NCBI GenBank assembly: GCA_031258895.1
Contig: JAIRMF010000107.1
Location: forward strand, 1 to 5,656
Length of the DNA stretch: 5,656 nt
Source of the DNA: Dysgonamonadaceae bacterium
Lineage (GTDB): Bacteria; Bacteroidota; Bacteroidia; Bacteroidales; Azobacteroidaceae
Direction: 5' to 3'
Positions 1 to 5,656 of the stretch are shown one piece after another. The notes below the pieces were generated by a model. That model was given only the letters and a program-made list of their open reading frames with translations. It ran no database searches and had not been told where the DNA came from. The translations under genes were made by a program, and so were the position numbers. Numbering within the stretch: the first letter of the stretch is position 1; the number at the start of each line of letters is the position of its first letter.

Positions 1-455
1 AGATATAGACGTATAAGAAAACGTCCAAGGGGAAAGCCCTCGCCGCAACTCTATGCCTACAAGTGCGATAAGTTGCAAAAACTTGAAAATCAAAATGCAG
101 AAGGTTTCATAGACCTTTATTACGGAGATGAATCCCATGTATGTACCGGCGGCTATGTACCTTATGGGTGGCAGTTTAAGGGAGAGGATTATTACGTTCC
201 TTGCGATCAGAAGTTCAGGCTCAATTGCTTTGGAATAATCGACAGGGATTCCAATTATGACGGGTTTACCACAACTTTCTTCCCCTATACTCTCCACATC
301 TCAACCTTGCCGAAACGCTTTGGAGAATACTCAAGGGAAAGTGGATAAAACCACAGGATTACGTTAGCAAAGACAATCTGTTCTACGCCGCAAACAGAGC
401 CTTGGCTAATGTGGGAAATGTCTTGTATGTGAATTTTAAAAATCATGCAGCTTAA
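1..455 (+). pseudogene. IS630-family transposase remnant, internally deleted and frameshifted
   Basis: This is the catalytic part of a DDE transposase that would have moved an IS630-type element. It enters from the left edge in frame 1, with no start visible. It carries the first catalytic aspartate in GDESHVCTGG (Asp codon at 127-129) and the family-like VPYGWQFKGED. From about 276 the homology jumps to frame 3, which reads LPLYSPHLNLAETLW, with the last acidic residue (Glu codon) at 312-314. That frame runs to a TAA at 453-455. The segment that should lie between them, including the second catalytic Asp normally in an LDNA.vH motif, is missing. Judging from the family, roughly 50 residues are lost. 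This is therefore a deletion with a frame change near 270-278, not a programmed frameshift between two complete halves. The element cannot encode active transposase from this copy. Its right terminal repeat probably lies shortly after 455 but was not identified. Confidence 0.85.
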
Positions 456-583
456 TTATGGGGACTTACTTAAAACAATTTTGATGCTTATTTGTCGCTC
501 GGTTCGATATTTTAAATAATTGTAAGCAAGTAATGAGCGATCATAACATGGGAAAAGAATCATAAAATAGAATATTTTTTAGC

Positions 584-591
584 TATCTTTG
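584..591 (+). promoter_or_regulatory. Bacteroidota -7 promoter element upstream of the lytic transglycosylase gene
   Basis: TATCTTTG matches the Bacteroidota primary-sigma -7 consensus TAnnTTTG exactly. It lies 23 bases before the ATG at 615, which would give a short leader of under 20 bases. A TTG-type -33 element is not obvious 19-21 bases upstream, where the sequence is A-rich. No Shine-Dalgarno sequence precedes the start, as is normal in this phylum. Confidence 0.6.
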
Positions 592-614
592 CAAAAAGTA
601 ATTCAAATTATAGT

Positions 615-1400
615 ATGGAGAATCTTGACTTTAAATGGATTATTTTCTACTGTATCATTCTAACTGTTTGCTTTTCGATCGGCAGAGTGATAAAAAGAGT
701 TCACTTGAAAATTACTGACGATATGAAAGTTGAAAATACATCGATAAATGATAGTTATGGGATAATGAACATAAAAAATATTTCAAGTGACGATAATAAG
801 ACGTTCTCAAATATAAAAAAGCGTAAAGTTCCCGCTCCTGCAATCGGACAGGGTCAAATTTCGATCTATGATTCATTGTTTATCAAGTATGCCCCTGAGG
901 CCGGATTAGATTGGCGATTATTAGCTGCAATTGCATGTCAGGAATCACGATTCATAGCTACCGCTTCATCCGGAAAAAACACAGGAGGTTTGATGGGGAT
1001 TATACCGGCGACGGCAAAAATATTTCTTTTGCCTCAAGATTCCATATTTGATCCGGAAGCAAATTTGAAAGTAGCTGTTAGTCTTATAAAACGTCTTAAC
1101 AGTTCGTTTTATCAAGTCAAAGATAAGGATGAAAAGTTAAAATTTATTGTAGCTGCATACAATGCAGGCTCAAGCCATATAAATGATGCGCGTGCGTTGA
1201 CGCAAAAATACGGAATGAATCCATATAAGTGGGATGATGTAGCAGAATTTATGAAAAGATTATACGATCCATCGTTTTATAACGACAAAATATGTCGAAT
1301 TGGAGCTTTTAATGCGAATATAACCTTGAATTATGTTGAGGATGTATTTGAAAGATGGGACATATATAAATTAATTACAAACATTCAAAATGTGGAATAA
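615..1400 (+). CDS. membrane-anchored lytic transglycosylase (SLT domain, GH23, MltF-like)
   Basis: The predicted enzyme cleaves the MurNAc-GlcNAc bond of peptidoglycan, forming 1,6-anhydro-MurNAc ends, in the periplasm. Residues 8-23 are hydrophobic (WIIFYCIILTVCF) and form a signal anchor or uncleaved signal. A low-complexity linker rich in N, K and S runs to about residue 75. The SLT domain covers roughly residues 82-250. It holds the catalytic glutamate in ACQESRF (E110), the GLMGIIP motif (125-131) and AYNAG (181-185), in the order and spacing of the family. At 261 residues it is compact and lacks a LysM domain or the substrate-binding-like domain of E. coli MltF. The ATG was chosen because it follows a -7 promoter element closely and begins the membrane segment. 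The stop codon lies inside the start of apbE, so the two are probably cotranscribed. The gene is strikingly AT-rich. Basic residues after the hydrophobic stretch (R24, K27, R28) are unusual for an N-in anchor. Confidence 0.88.
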   Translation: MENLDFKWIIFYCIILTVCFSIGRVIKRVHLKITDDMKVENTSINDSYGIMNIKNISSDDNKTFSNIKKRKVPAPAIGQGQISIYDSLFIKYAPEAGLDWRLLAAIACQESRFIATASSGKNTGGLMGIIPATAKIFLLPQDSIFDPEANLKVAVSLIKRLNSSFYQVKDKDEKLKFIVAAYNAGSSHINDARALTQKYGMNPYKWDDVAEFMKRLYDPSFYNDKICRIGAFNANITLNYVEDVFERWDIYKLITNIQNVE

Positions 1401-2403
1401 AGAATTCTTGATAATAACATCTATTACTTTTACTTCTATATTATTGTCATGCAATAAAAAACAGGAGTATTATGAAACGTCGGGACAAGTTTTCAAAACA
1501 GGGTTTCATATTAAGTACAAGTATAGACATGATCTCGGAAAGGAAATCGAAGACTGTCTAAAAAAAGTAGACATTTCACTTAACCCATTTAACCCCAATT
1601 CTATAATATACAAAGTAAACAACAATATTGAGGTAGAAGTTGATGATATATTTATCACGGTATTTAAAAAAGCTATGGAAGTTGCGGAAGAATCTGGAGG
1701 AATGTACGACATTACCTGCGCTCCGCTGGTCAATTTTTGGGGATTCGGATTTGAACGTACATGTCCTGTGACAGAAAATTTATCGAATGAAGTCAAGAAA
1801 ATTATTATCGATAGCATAATGCAATTCGTAGGATACCAAAAAGTTAGATTGATTGAACGACGCATAATAAAAGACGACCCAAGAATTCAACTTAACGCAT
1901 CATCCATAGCAAAAGGATATGCCTGTGATCTTATTTCTAACATGATGGATTTGAGGAATATAACAGATTATATGGTCGAGATTGGAGGAGAGGTCAGGGC
2001 GAGTGGAAAGAACGTAACGGGCAAGTGTTGGAGGATAGAAATCTCCAAACCGATAGAAGACAGAACAGGTCGGGTCAATGAACGTCTTGAAGTGTTGGAG
2101 CTCTGCAATCATGCGATAGCAACTTCCGGAAATTATCGAAATTACCGTTTAATAGGAGGGAAAAAGTACGGTCATACTATCAATCCGCTGACAGGATACC
2201 CTGCCGAAGGAAACATTTTGAGTGCATCAGTAATTGCCGCAGACTGTATGACAGCAGATGCTTTCGCAACAGCATTTATGGTCATGGATCTCAATGCGGC
2301 TGTTGATCTGGCAAAGCGTATCGGGAAAATGGATTTTATTTTTGTCTATTCCAACGACCAGGGAGACTTAAATGTACTAAAAAGTGATTCTATAAAGAGG
2401 TGA
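1390..2403 (+). CDS. apbE: ApbE-family FAD:protein FMN transferase, lipoprotein
   Basis: ApbE proteins take FMN from FAD and attach it to a Ser/Thr of an extracytoplasmic target such as RnfG, NqrC or FMN-binding domain proteins, using Mg2+. The N-terminus is a lipoprotein signal ending in LLSC, so Cys21 is the likely lipidated residue. Family motifs follow in order: DITCAPLVNFWGFG (107-120), NASSIAKGYACD (169-180), VEIGGEVRASGK (196-207), ATSGNYRNY (244-252), GHTINPLTGYP (261-271) and TADAFATAF (288-296). D290 and T294 are the expected metal ligands. The 337-residue length is typical and the gene appears intact. Its ATG overlaps the last 11 bases of the transglycosylase gene, which suggests translational coupling and justifies this start. 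No FMN acceptor protein with an S/T-GA-S/T motif is encoded in the window, so the target must be encoded elsewhere. Confidence 0.93.
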   Translation: MWNKEFLIITSITFTSILLSCNKKQEYYETSGQVFKTGFHIKYKYRHDLGKEIEDCLKKVDISLNPFNPNSIIYKVNNNIEVEVDDIFITVFKKAMEVAEESGGMYDITCAPLVNFWGFGFERTCPVTENLSNEVKKIIIDSIMQFVGYQKVRLIERRIIKDDPRIQLNASSIAKGYACDLISNMMDLRNITDYMVEIGGEVRASGKNVTGKCWRIEISKPIEDRTGRVNERLEVLELCNHAIATSGNYRNYRLIGGKKYGHTINPLTGYPAEGNILSASVIAADCMTADAFATAFMVMDLNAAVDLAKRIGKMDFIFVYSNDQGDLNVLKSDSIKR

Positions 2404-2555
2404 AAACGGAAAATACCGCAAAACTTTATTGGGCATGGAACGTCGAGGAGTTATTAAATGCGAACGGAAAGAGCGTTAGAATGTCATGCTCAGCTGTAAT
2501 CCTAACGAACTTGAGGAAGAAATATCAGGCAGCAATATTGCGGGACGTAACTTGA
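2400..2555 (+). CDS. possible short open frame coupled to apbE (51 aa, unknown, maybe a truncated gene)
   Basis: A GTG at 2400-2402 overlaps the apbE TGA as GTGA, a common arrangement for translational coupling. It is preceded by AAAGAG, which is weakly Shine-Dalgarno-like. The frame reads MKTENTAKLYWAWNVEELL at its start and stays open to a TGA at 2553-2555, giving 51 residues. The first part (about 25 codons, to 2475) lies in the intergenic gap. The rest is antisense to the end of the DUF5683 gene, so that half may be read only because the opposite strand is coding. I recognise no family, and there is no signal peptide or membrane segment. It could be a genuine tiny protein, the front of a gene cut off by a rearrangement, or chance. 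Chance is the leading alternative because of the short length. Confidence 0.25.
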   Translation: MKTENTAKLYWAWNVEELLNANGKSVRMSCSAVILTNLRKKYQAAILRDVT

Positions 2556-3144
2556 GACTGAGATCGTAACTTATGTCGAACCCGGAGAGTTGAGAATCAA
2601 TGTAAGAGTCTAATATCCACAGACCGTAAACTCCTATCGTGATAAAAATGCTCATGTCGCGGTAATGATTGTAATAGTCTTTCCTCTGTTTCAATGTATT
2701 TTGAAACCATGTGATGTCGCTTGCCTGCCACTGTTCCTGCATCTCGGTCCAATTTTTTACTAGCGGAAAACGACTACTCGGAATTATATAGTTTCGCCAC
2801 GAAAGCGCATCGGATCCGTTTGTAAAGGCGAGAAAATCACGGTACGCCTGACGGTAACCGGTGAATTGTGTGTTATTCCACGTTATAGCGTATGCGCAGC
2901 CGAGAAAACTGCCGTACACAAGGGGGAGTTTCCAATACTTACGATTGTATATTTGTCCCAGACCAGGGAAGATCGCGGAGTAAAGCGGGGCTTTGCCGGA
3001 ATTCGGACGGTACGCCCGCACCTTCTCAATCGGTTGAGGGGCTGTTGTAGGAGAAGCCGATTCAACAGTATCTTGTTGTGAATGGAGCGGAGCGGCAAGA
3101 GTCGATGATAATGCCAATAATATGAGATGTGATGACCGTTTCAA
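2476..3144 (-). CDS. DUF5683 family membrane protein downstream of parB
   Basis: The molecular function is unknown. The hallmark is the segment APLYSAIFPGLGQIYNRKYW (residues 52-71), followed by a hydrophobic stretch with VYGSFLGCAYAI (76-87), as in DUF5683 proteins. A second hydrophobic segment lies at about 164-180 (MSIFITIGVYGLWILD). The N-terminus has KR followed by a hydrophobic core and a possible signal peptidase site near LHS-QQ (around residues 20-24). The C-terminus ends in alternating polar and nonpolar residues with a final Phe. The start is TTG at 3144. No ATG or GTG exists in frame between the upstream stop at 3190-3192 and the signal sequence, so TTG (or a rarer codon such as ATA just upstream) must serve. 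The gene begins 11 bases after the parB stop, so it is probably in the same transcript. At 222 residues it looks complete. A role linked to segregation is only guilt by association. Confidence 0.82.
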   Translation of the reverse strand: MKRSSHLILLALSSTLAAPLHSQQDTVESASPTTAPQPIEKVRAYRPNSGKAPLYSAIFPGLGQIYNRKYWKLPLVYGSFLGCAYAITWNNTQFTGYRQAYRDFLAFTNGSDALSWRNYIIPSSRFPLVKNWTEMQEQWQASDITWFQNTLKQRKDYYNHYRDMSIFITIGVYGLWILDSYIDSQLSGFDISYDLSLKLRPAILLPDISSSSSLGLQLSMTF

Positions 3145-3155
3145 GCGGGTAGTTG

Positions 3156-4061
3156 CTATGATTGGGGGCGCAAACCGTTCTTCAGAGTGTCAAAAACCTG
3201 CACGATTCTTTCAAGCTCCTGTTCGTTTGCAAATGAGATGCTGATTTTTCCTTTGCCGCCCTTATCGCAGGACAGTGCGACCTTCGTTCCGAAGAAGGCC
3301 GAAAGATGCTCCTTTAACATCTTAAATTCTTGTGTGTTTCCCTCTTTTGGGTTTGCAACCGCCGGTACCTTGTCGGCGTTTCCGGCGATTTCTTTTATGA
3401 TCTCCTCTGTCCGGCGTACGGAAAAACCGTATTTGAGGATCTGTTCATAAACCATCAGTTGTGTGGATACGTCATCAAGCGACAAAAGAGATTTTGCATG
3501 CCCCATATCGATCTTCCCGTCTTTCAGTCCGATTTGGATTTCCGCCGGAAGTCGCAATAGGCGTAGAAAATTGGCGATGGTAGCCCGTTTTTTGCCGATG
3601 CGTTCGCTTAATTGCTCTTGTGTGAGATTGTATGTGTCTATCAGTGTTCTAAAGGCGAGTGCTATTTCGATTGCGTTTAGGTCTTCCCTTTGGATGTTTT
3701 CGATTAGCGCCATCTCCATTGCATTTTCATCGGACGCTTTGCGGATATATGCGGGAATAGCCGTCAAATTTGCTTTTTGCGAAGCGCGAAATCGGCGTTC
3801 GCCTGAGATGATTCGGTAGCGGTCGGGTTGTATTTCGCGAAGTGTGATTGGTTGAATCAGCCCGTTTGCTCGGATTGAGACGGCGAGCTCTTCGAGTGAT
3901 TCCTCATTGAAAGTACGTCTGGGCTGTTCGGGGTTTACTTCTATTTTGGAGAGTTCTATTTCGTTTATTGAGGAGGATCCGGCTGTATTTAGTCCGCTTA
4001 CGTCGATAAGCGCTGCGATTCCTTGACCGCCGAGCGCCGGTTTTTTCGGTTTCTTTTCCAT
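3156..4061 (-). CDS. parB: ParB/Spo0J chromosome-partitioning protein (CTPase, parS-binding)
   Basis: ParB binds parS, uses CTP to close into a sliding clamp, spreads along DNA and helps load SMC near the origin. In the sequence, a lysine-rich N-terminus with the ParA-contact-like GGQGIAALID (11-20) is followed by the ParB/Srx nucleotide-binding domain with NPEQPRR (43-49), GERRFRA (87-93, CTP-binding box II) and ENIQREDLN (121-129). The helix-turn-helix parS-reading region is at about 146-172 (LTQEQLSERIGKKRATIANF), with GHAKSLL at 187-193. A linker and a C-terminal dimerisation region (about 245-301) complete it. The 301-residue length is usual and all boxes are intact. The ATG lies 3 bases after the parA stop, consistent with one parAB transcript. 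I searched by eye for the parS palindrome (core CACGTG) and saw none here, so binding sites must lie outside the window. Confidence 0.96.
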   Translation of the reverse strand: MEKKPKKPALGGQGIAALIDVSGLNTAGSSSINEIELSKIEVNPEQPRRTFNEESLEELAVSIRANGLIQPITLREIQPDRYRIISGERRFRASQKANLTAIPAYIRKASDENAMEMALIENIQREDLNAIEIALAFRTLIDTYNLTQEQLSERIGKKRATIANFLRLLRLPAEIQIGLKDGKIDMGHAKSLLSLDDVSTQLMVYEQILKYGFSVRRTEEIIKEIAGNADKVPAVANPKEGNTQEFKMLKEHLSAFFGTKVALSCDKGGKGKISISFANEQELERIVQVFDTLKNGLRPQS

Positions 4062-4064
4062 AGT

Positions 4065-4832
4065 TTATTTTTTGTTTTTTGCTATTAGTTCCTTTGCGAG
4101 CTGGACATGGTTAAGCGACCCGCGAGAGTCTGCGTCGTACATCAGGACGGGTTGCCCGTAGCTGGGCGCTTCGCTCAGTTTGATATTTCTTTGGATGACG
4201 GTTGAAAAGACAAGTTCTCCGAAGTGTTTCTTTACTTCTTCGTAAACCTGGTTAGCGAGCCGGAGTCGTGAATCGTACATTGTCAGCAGGAACCCTTCTA
4301 TTTCGAGTGTAGGGTTAAGTTTTGATTTGATTATTTTAATTGTATTGAGCAGTTTTCCTATTCCTTCCAGGGCGAAATATTCGCATTGGACGGGTATAAT
4401 TATTGAGTCGGCGGCGGTTAATGAATTGACGGTTATCAGTCCGAGCGACGGTGAGCAGTCAATAAGTATGAATTCGTACCGGTCACGTATACTGTTCAGC
4501 ACGTTTTTCAGCACTTTTTCTCGGTCTTTTAGGTTCAGCATTTCTATTTCCGCTCCGACGAGGTTTATGTGTGAGGGTATTATATCGAGGTTTGGCGTTT
4601 CGGTGGAATGAATTGCTTCTTCGGGTGCTACTCCATTGATGACGCATTCGTAAATTGAACTTTTCAGTTTACGAACGTCGATTCCGAGTCCTGATGACGC
4701 GTTTGCTTGTGGGTCTGCGTCGACGATCAGCGTTTTTTTGTCGAGGACTGCGAGTGAGGCTGCGAGATTGATTGCGGTTGTTGTTTTGCCGACGCCGCCT
4801 TTTTGGTTTGCCAGAGCGATTATTTTTCCCAT
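4065..4832 (-). CDS. parA: ParA/Soj chromosome-partitioning ATPase
   Basis: ParA is a Walker-type ATPase that dimerises on ATP, binds the nucleoid nonspecifically and is released by ParB, moving origins apart. In Soj-like proteins it also affects replication initiation. The deviant Walker A KGGVGKTTTA starts at residue 11 (signature Lys11, P-loop Lys16). The A' motif VDADPQ is at 37-42, Walker B FILIDCSPS at 121-129 and RNIKLSEAPSYGQPV at 215-229. The 255-residue length is that of chromosomal Soj proteins without an N-terminal HTH. An in-frame ATG at 4877 would add 15 residues, but it lies upstream of the -7 promoter element and would place non-family residues before MGKIIALANQ. I therefore take the ATG at 4830-4832. 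No Shine-Dalgarno sequence is present. parB follows after 3 bases. Confidence 0.96.
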   Translation of the reverse strand: MGKIIALANQKGGVGKTTTAINLAASLAVLDKKTLIVDADPQANASSGLGIDVRKLKSSIYECVINGVAPEEAIHSTETPNLDIIPSHINLVGAEIEMLNLKDREKVLKNVLNSIRDRYEFILIDCSPSLGLITVNSLTAADSIIIPVQCEYFALEGIGKLLNTIKIIKSKLNPTLEIEGFLLTMYDSRLRLANQVYEEVKKHFGELVFSTVIQRNIKLSEAPSYGQPVLMYDADSRGSLNHVQLAKELIAKNKK

Positions 4833-4853
4833 TGTGATTGTTGTAAAGAGAGC

Positions 4854-4862
4854 ACAAAGGTA
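4854..4862 (-). promoter_or_regulatory. Bacteroidota -7 promoter element for parA-parB-DUF5683
   Basis: On the minus strand the sequence reads TACCTTTGT, a full match to TAnnTTTG with the frequent following pyrimidine. It lies 21 bases before the parA ATG, which predicts a leader of only about 15-18 bases. A clear TTG -33 box at the right distance is not visible (the region reads AACAAGG). The site falls between the mutA stop and parA and indicates that parAB has its own promoter, independent of mutA. Confidence 0.65.
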
Positions 4863-4919
4863 AAATTTTTTCTCCAATATTACCTTGTTTTTTCCGGCTT
4901 TATTACGTTGGTTGCGGGA

Positions 4920-5656
4920 TTATTTTTCTGTGTTTATTGTTGCGTCTAACGCTTGGAGGGTTTCGAGTACATTACTTCGGACATTGATAAAATTGGTTAT
5001 TCCTTGTGATTTCAGGTCTTCCATACATGCGGGGGCGCCTGCGATTATAAGAATTTCTTTACCTTCGACAAGTTTTGACGCTTCCGGCGCATATGCGGCG
5101 TATTCGTCATCGCTTGAGCAGAGGACGATTATGTCTGCTTTTGCTTGTCGTGCGGCTGTTATGCCGTCGGCGACGGTTTCGAAGCCGAGGTTGTCTATAA
5201 CTTTGTAACCGGCGCAAGCAAGGAAGTTACATGAGAACTGGGCGCGGGCGAGACGCATTGCAAGGTTTCCTATTGTTAGCATAAACGCGATGACGGTTTT
5301 GTTTCGTTTGTCGGTAGAGAGACGTAATGTTTCGAATGCTTCACTTAGGCGATGGCTGTTGAGGGTTGTTATGCTGTCGGTTTTTTCTCCGCAGGTGCAG
5401 ATTTCTTTTTTTGCGTCCTGTGCGATACTTTCCGTACGTTTCTCACTAAAATTTGGGTATTGGTTGACTCCTAACAGTATTTCGCGTCGTTGTGCCAGAA
5501 GTCCGAAACGTTTGTTTGCGCTGGCGTTGATATCAGACTGTAGTTTTCCCTCAAGAACTGCTTTATAAAAGTCTTGTTCTTCGGTTTCGAGGAACAGTTT
5601 CCAGGCTTCGTGTGCTATTGACGAGGTGAGCGTTTCTATGTAGTAGGAGCCGCCGG
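4920..5656 (-). CDS. mutA: methylmalonyl-CoA mutase small subunit, C-terminal part (cut by window edge)
   Basis: This is the smaller subunit of the B12-dependent mutase that interconverts succinyl-CoA and methylmalonyl-CoA in the propionate (succinate) pathway. The frame is open from the right edge to the TAA at 4920-4922, giving 244 visible residues; the N-terminal part lies beyond the window. The first visible residues (GGSYYIETLT, then HEAWKLF) come from the end of the catalytic barrel domain. The C-terminal Rossmann-like cobalamin-type domain begins near FMLTIGNLAMRLARAQFSCN. It lacks the DxHxxG cobalamin-ligand motif: the equivalent region reads CAGYKVIDNLGF. This is normal for the small subunit, in which only the large subunit MutB binds B12. 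The domain ends with NVRSNVLETLQALD. No mutB follows downstream on this strand; parA comes next after an 87-base gap. An alternative is another acyl-CoA mutase small subunit, but the match in character to Bacteroidales MutA is strong. Confidence 0.9.
   Translation of the reverse strand, partial: GGSYYIETLTSSIAHEAWKLFLETEEQDFYKAVLEGKLQSDINASANKRFGLLAQRREILLGVNQYPNFSEKRTESIAQDAKKEICTCGEKTDSITTLNSHRLSEAFETLRLSTDKRNKTVIAFMLTIGNLAMRLARAQFSCNFLACAGYKVIDNLGFETVADGITAARQAKADIIVLCSSDDEYAAYAPEASKLVEGKEILIIAGAPACMEDLKSQGITNFINVRSNVLETLQALDATINTEK

Noticed and set aside
1..455. Programmed frameshift in the IS630 transposase
   Set aside because: A frameshift would leave the middle catalytic region readable in one frame; here that region is absent, so a deletion explains it.
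475..540. Inverted pairs ACAATT/AATTGT, GCTTA/TAAGC and TCGCTC/GAGCGA after the IS remnant
   Set aside because: The arms do not nest into one stem and each is 5-6 bp in AT-rich sequence, as expected by chance; not taken as an IS terminus or RNA.
1506..2112. Open frames on the minus strand opposite apbE
   Set aside because: They are antisense shadows of an intact ApbE gene with all family motifs; the translations show no recognisable domain.
2405..2470. Direct repeat AACGGAAA at 2405-2412 and 2463-2470
   Set aside because: Eight bases in a purine-rich gap is not significant, and no mobile element lies between the copies.
2474..2507. Inverted repeat CGTTAG ... CTAACG as a terminator between the convergent genes
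   Set aside because: The stem is only 6 bp with a 22-base loop, has no T-run, and lies inside the DUF5683 reading frame; too weak to call.
3187..3819. Plus-strand open frames opposite parB
   Set aside because: They are shadows of the conserved parB gene; composition is Ser/Cys/Arg-rich, as is typical of antisense translations.
4065..4877. 270-residue version of ParA starting at the ATG ending at 4877
   Set aside because: The extra 15 residues overlap a strong -7 promoter element and do not resemble ParA N-termini; the internal ATG at 4832 is better.
4885..5568. Plus-strand open frames opposite mutA
   Set aside because: The minus strand encodes a clear continuous MutA C-terminus through this stretch, so the plus-strand frames are fortuitous.
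1..5656. parS site or CRISPR array
   Set aside because: No CACGTG-centred palindrome and no regularly spaced repeats were seen on reading the window.

Overview
The window looks like a chromosomal segment of a Bacteroidota bacterium, most likely from the order Bacteroidales. Three things point that way. Start codons lack Shine-Dalgarno sequences. Two copies of the Bacteroidota-type -7 promoter element (TAnnTTTG) lie just upstream of genes. The gene content fits too: soj/spo0J-type parA and parB followed by a DUF5683 protein, a methylmalonyl-CoA mutase small subunit, and a lipoprotein-type ApbE. All identifications come from reading the translated sequence by eye; no database search was run.

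Left part, plus strand. Positions 1-455 hold the 3' part of a dead IS630-family transposase. An internal deletion with a frame change has removed the region of the second catalytic aspartate. Positions 456-583 show no gene and probably contain the right end of that IS, but I could not place its terminal repeat. A -7 element at 584-591 then drives an AT-rich two-gene unit: a membrane-anchored lytic transglycosylase (615-1400), overlapped by 11 bases by a lipoprotein FAD:protein FMN transferase, ApbE (1390-2403). A possible third, very short frame (2400-2555) starts in a GTGA overlap with the apbE stop and runs antisense into the end of the next gene.

Right part, minus strand (read from right to left). 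The C-terminal 244 residues of the methylmalonyl-CoA mutase small subunit MutA (4920-5656, cut by the window edge) come first. They are followed by parA (4065-4832) with its own promoter, parB (3156-4061) only 3 bases later, and a DUF5683 membrane protein (2476-3144) with an apparent TTG start. ParA and ParB form the chromosome-segregation module; no parS palindrome was seen in the window. DUF5683 is a common downstream companion of parAB in Bacteroidales.

The two halves converge at about 2404-2475, a 72-base gap with no convincing terminator. In related genomes the parAB-DUF5683 run usually continues into a LysM-type lytic transglycosylase and relA/spoT on the same strand. Here it ends against an oppositely oriented, AT-rich transglycosylase-apbE unit next to an IS remnant. 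I infer a rearrangement or insertion boundary close to 2400-2480. Nothing in the window is clearly a wholly new system. The points most worth checking are the coupled transglycosylase-ApbE pair, the tiny frame after apbE, and the synteny break.
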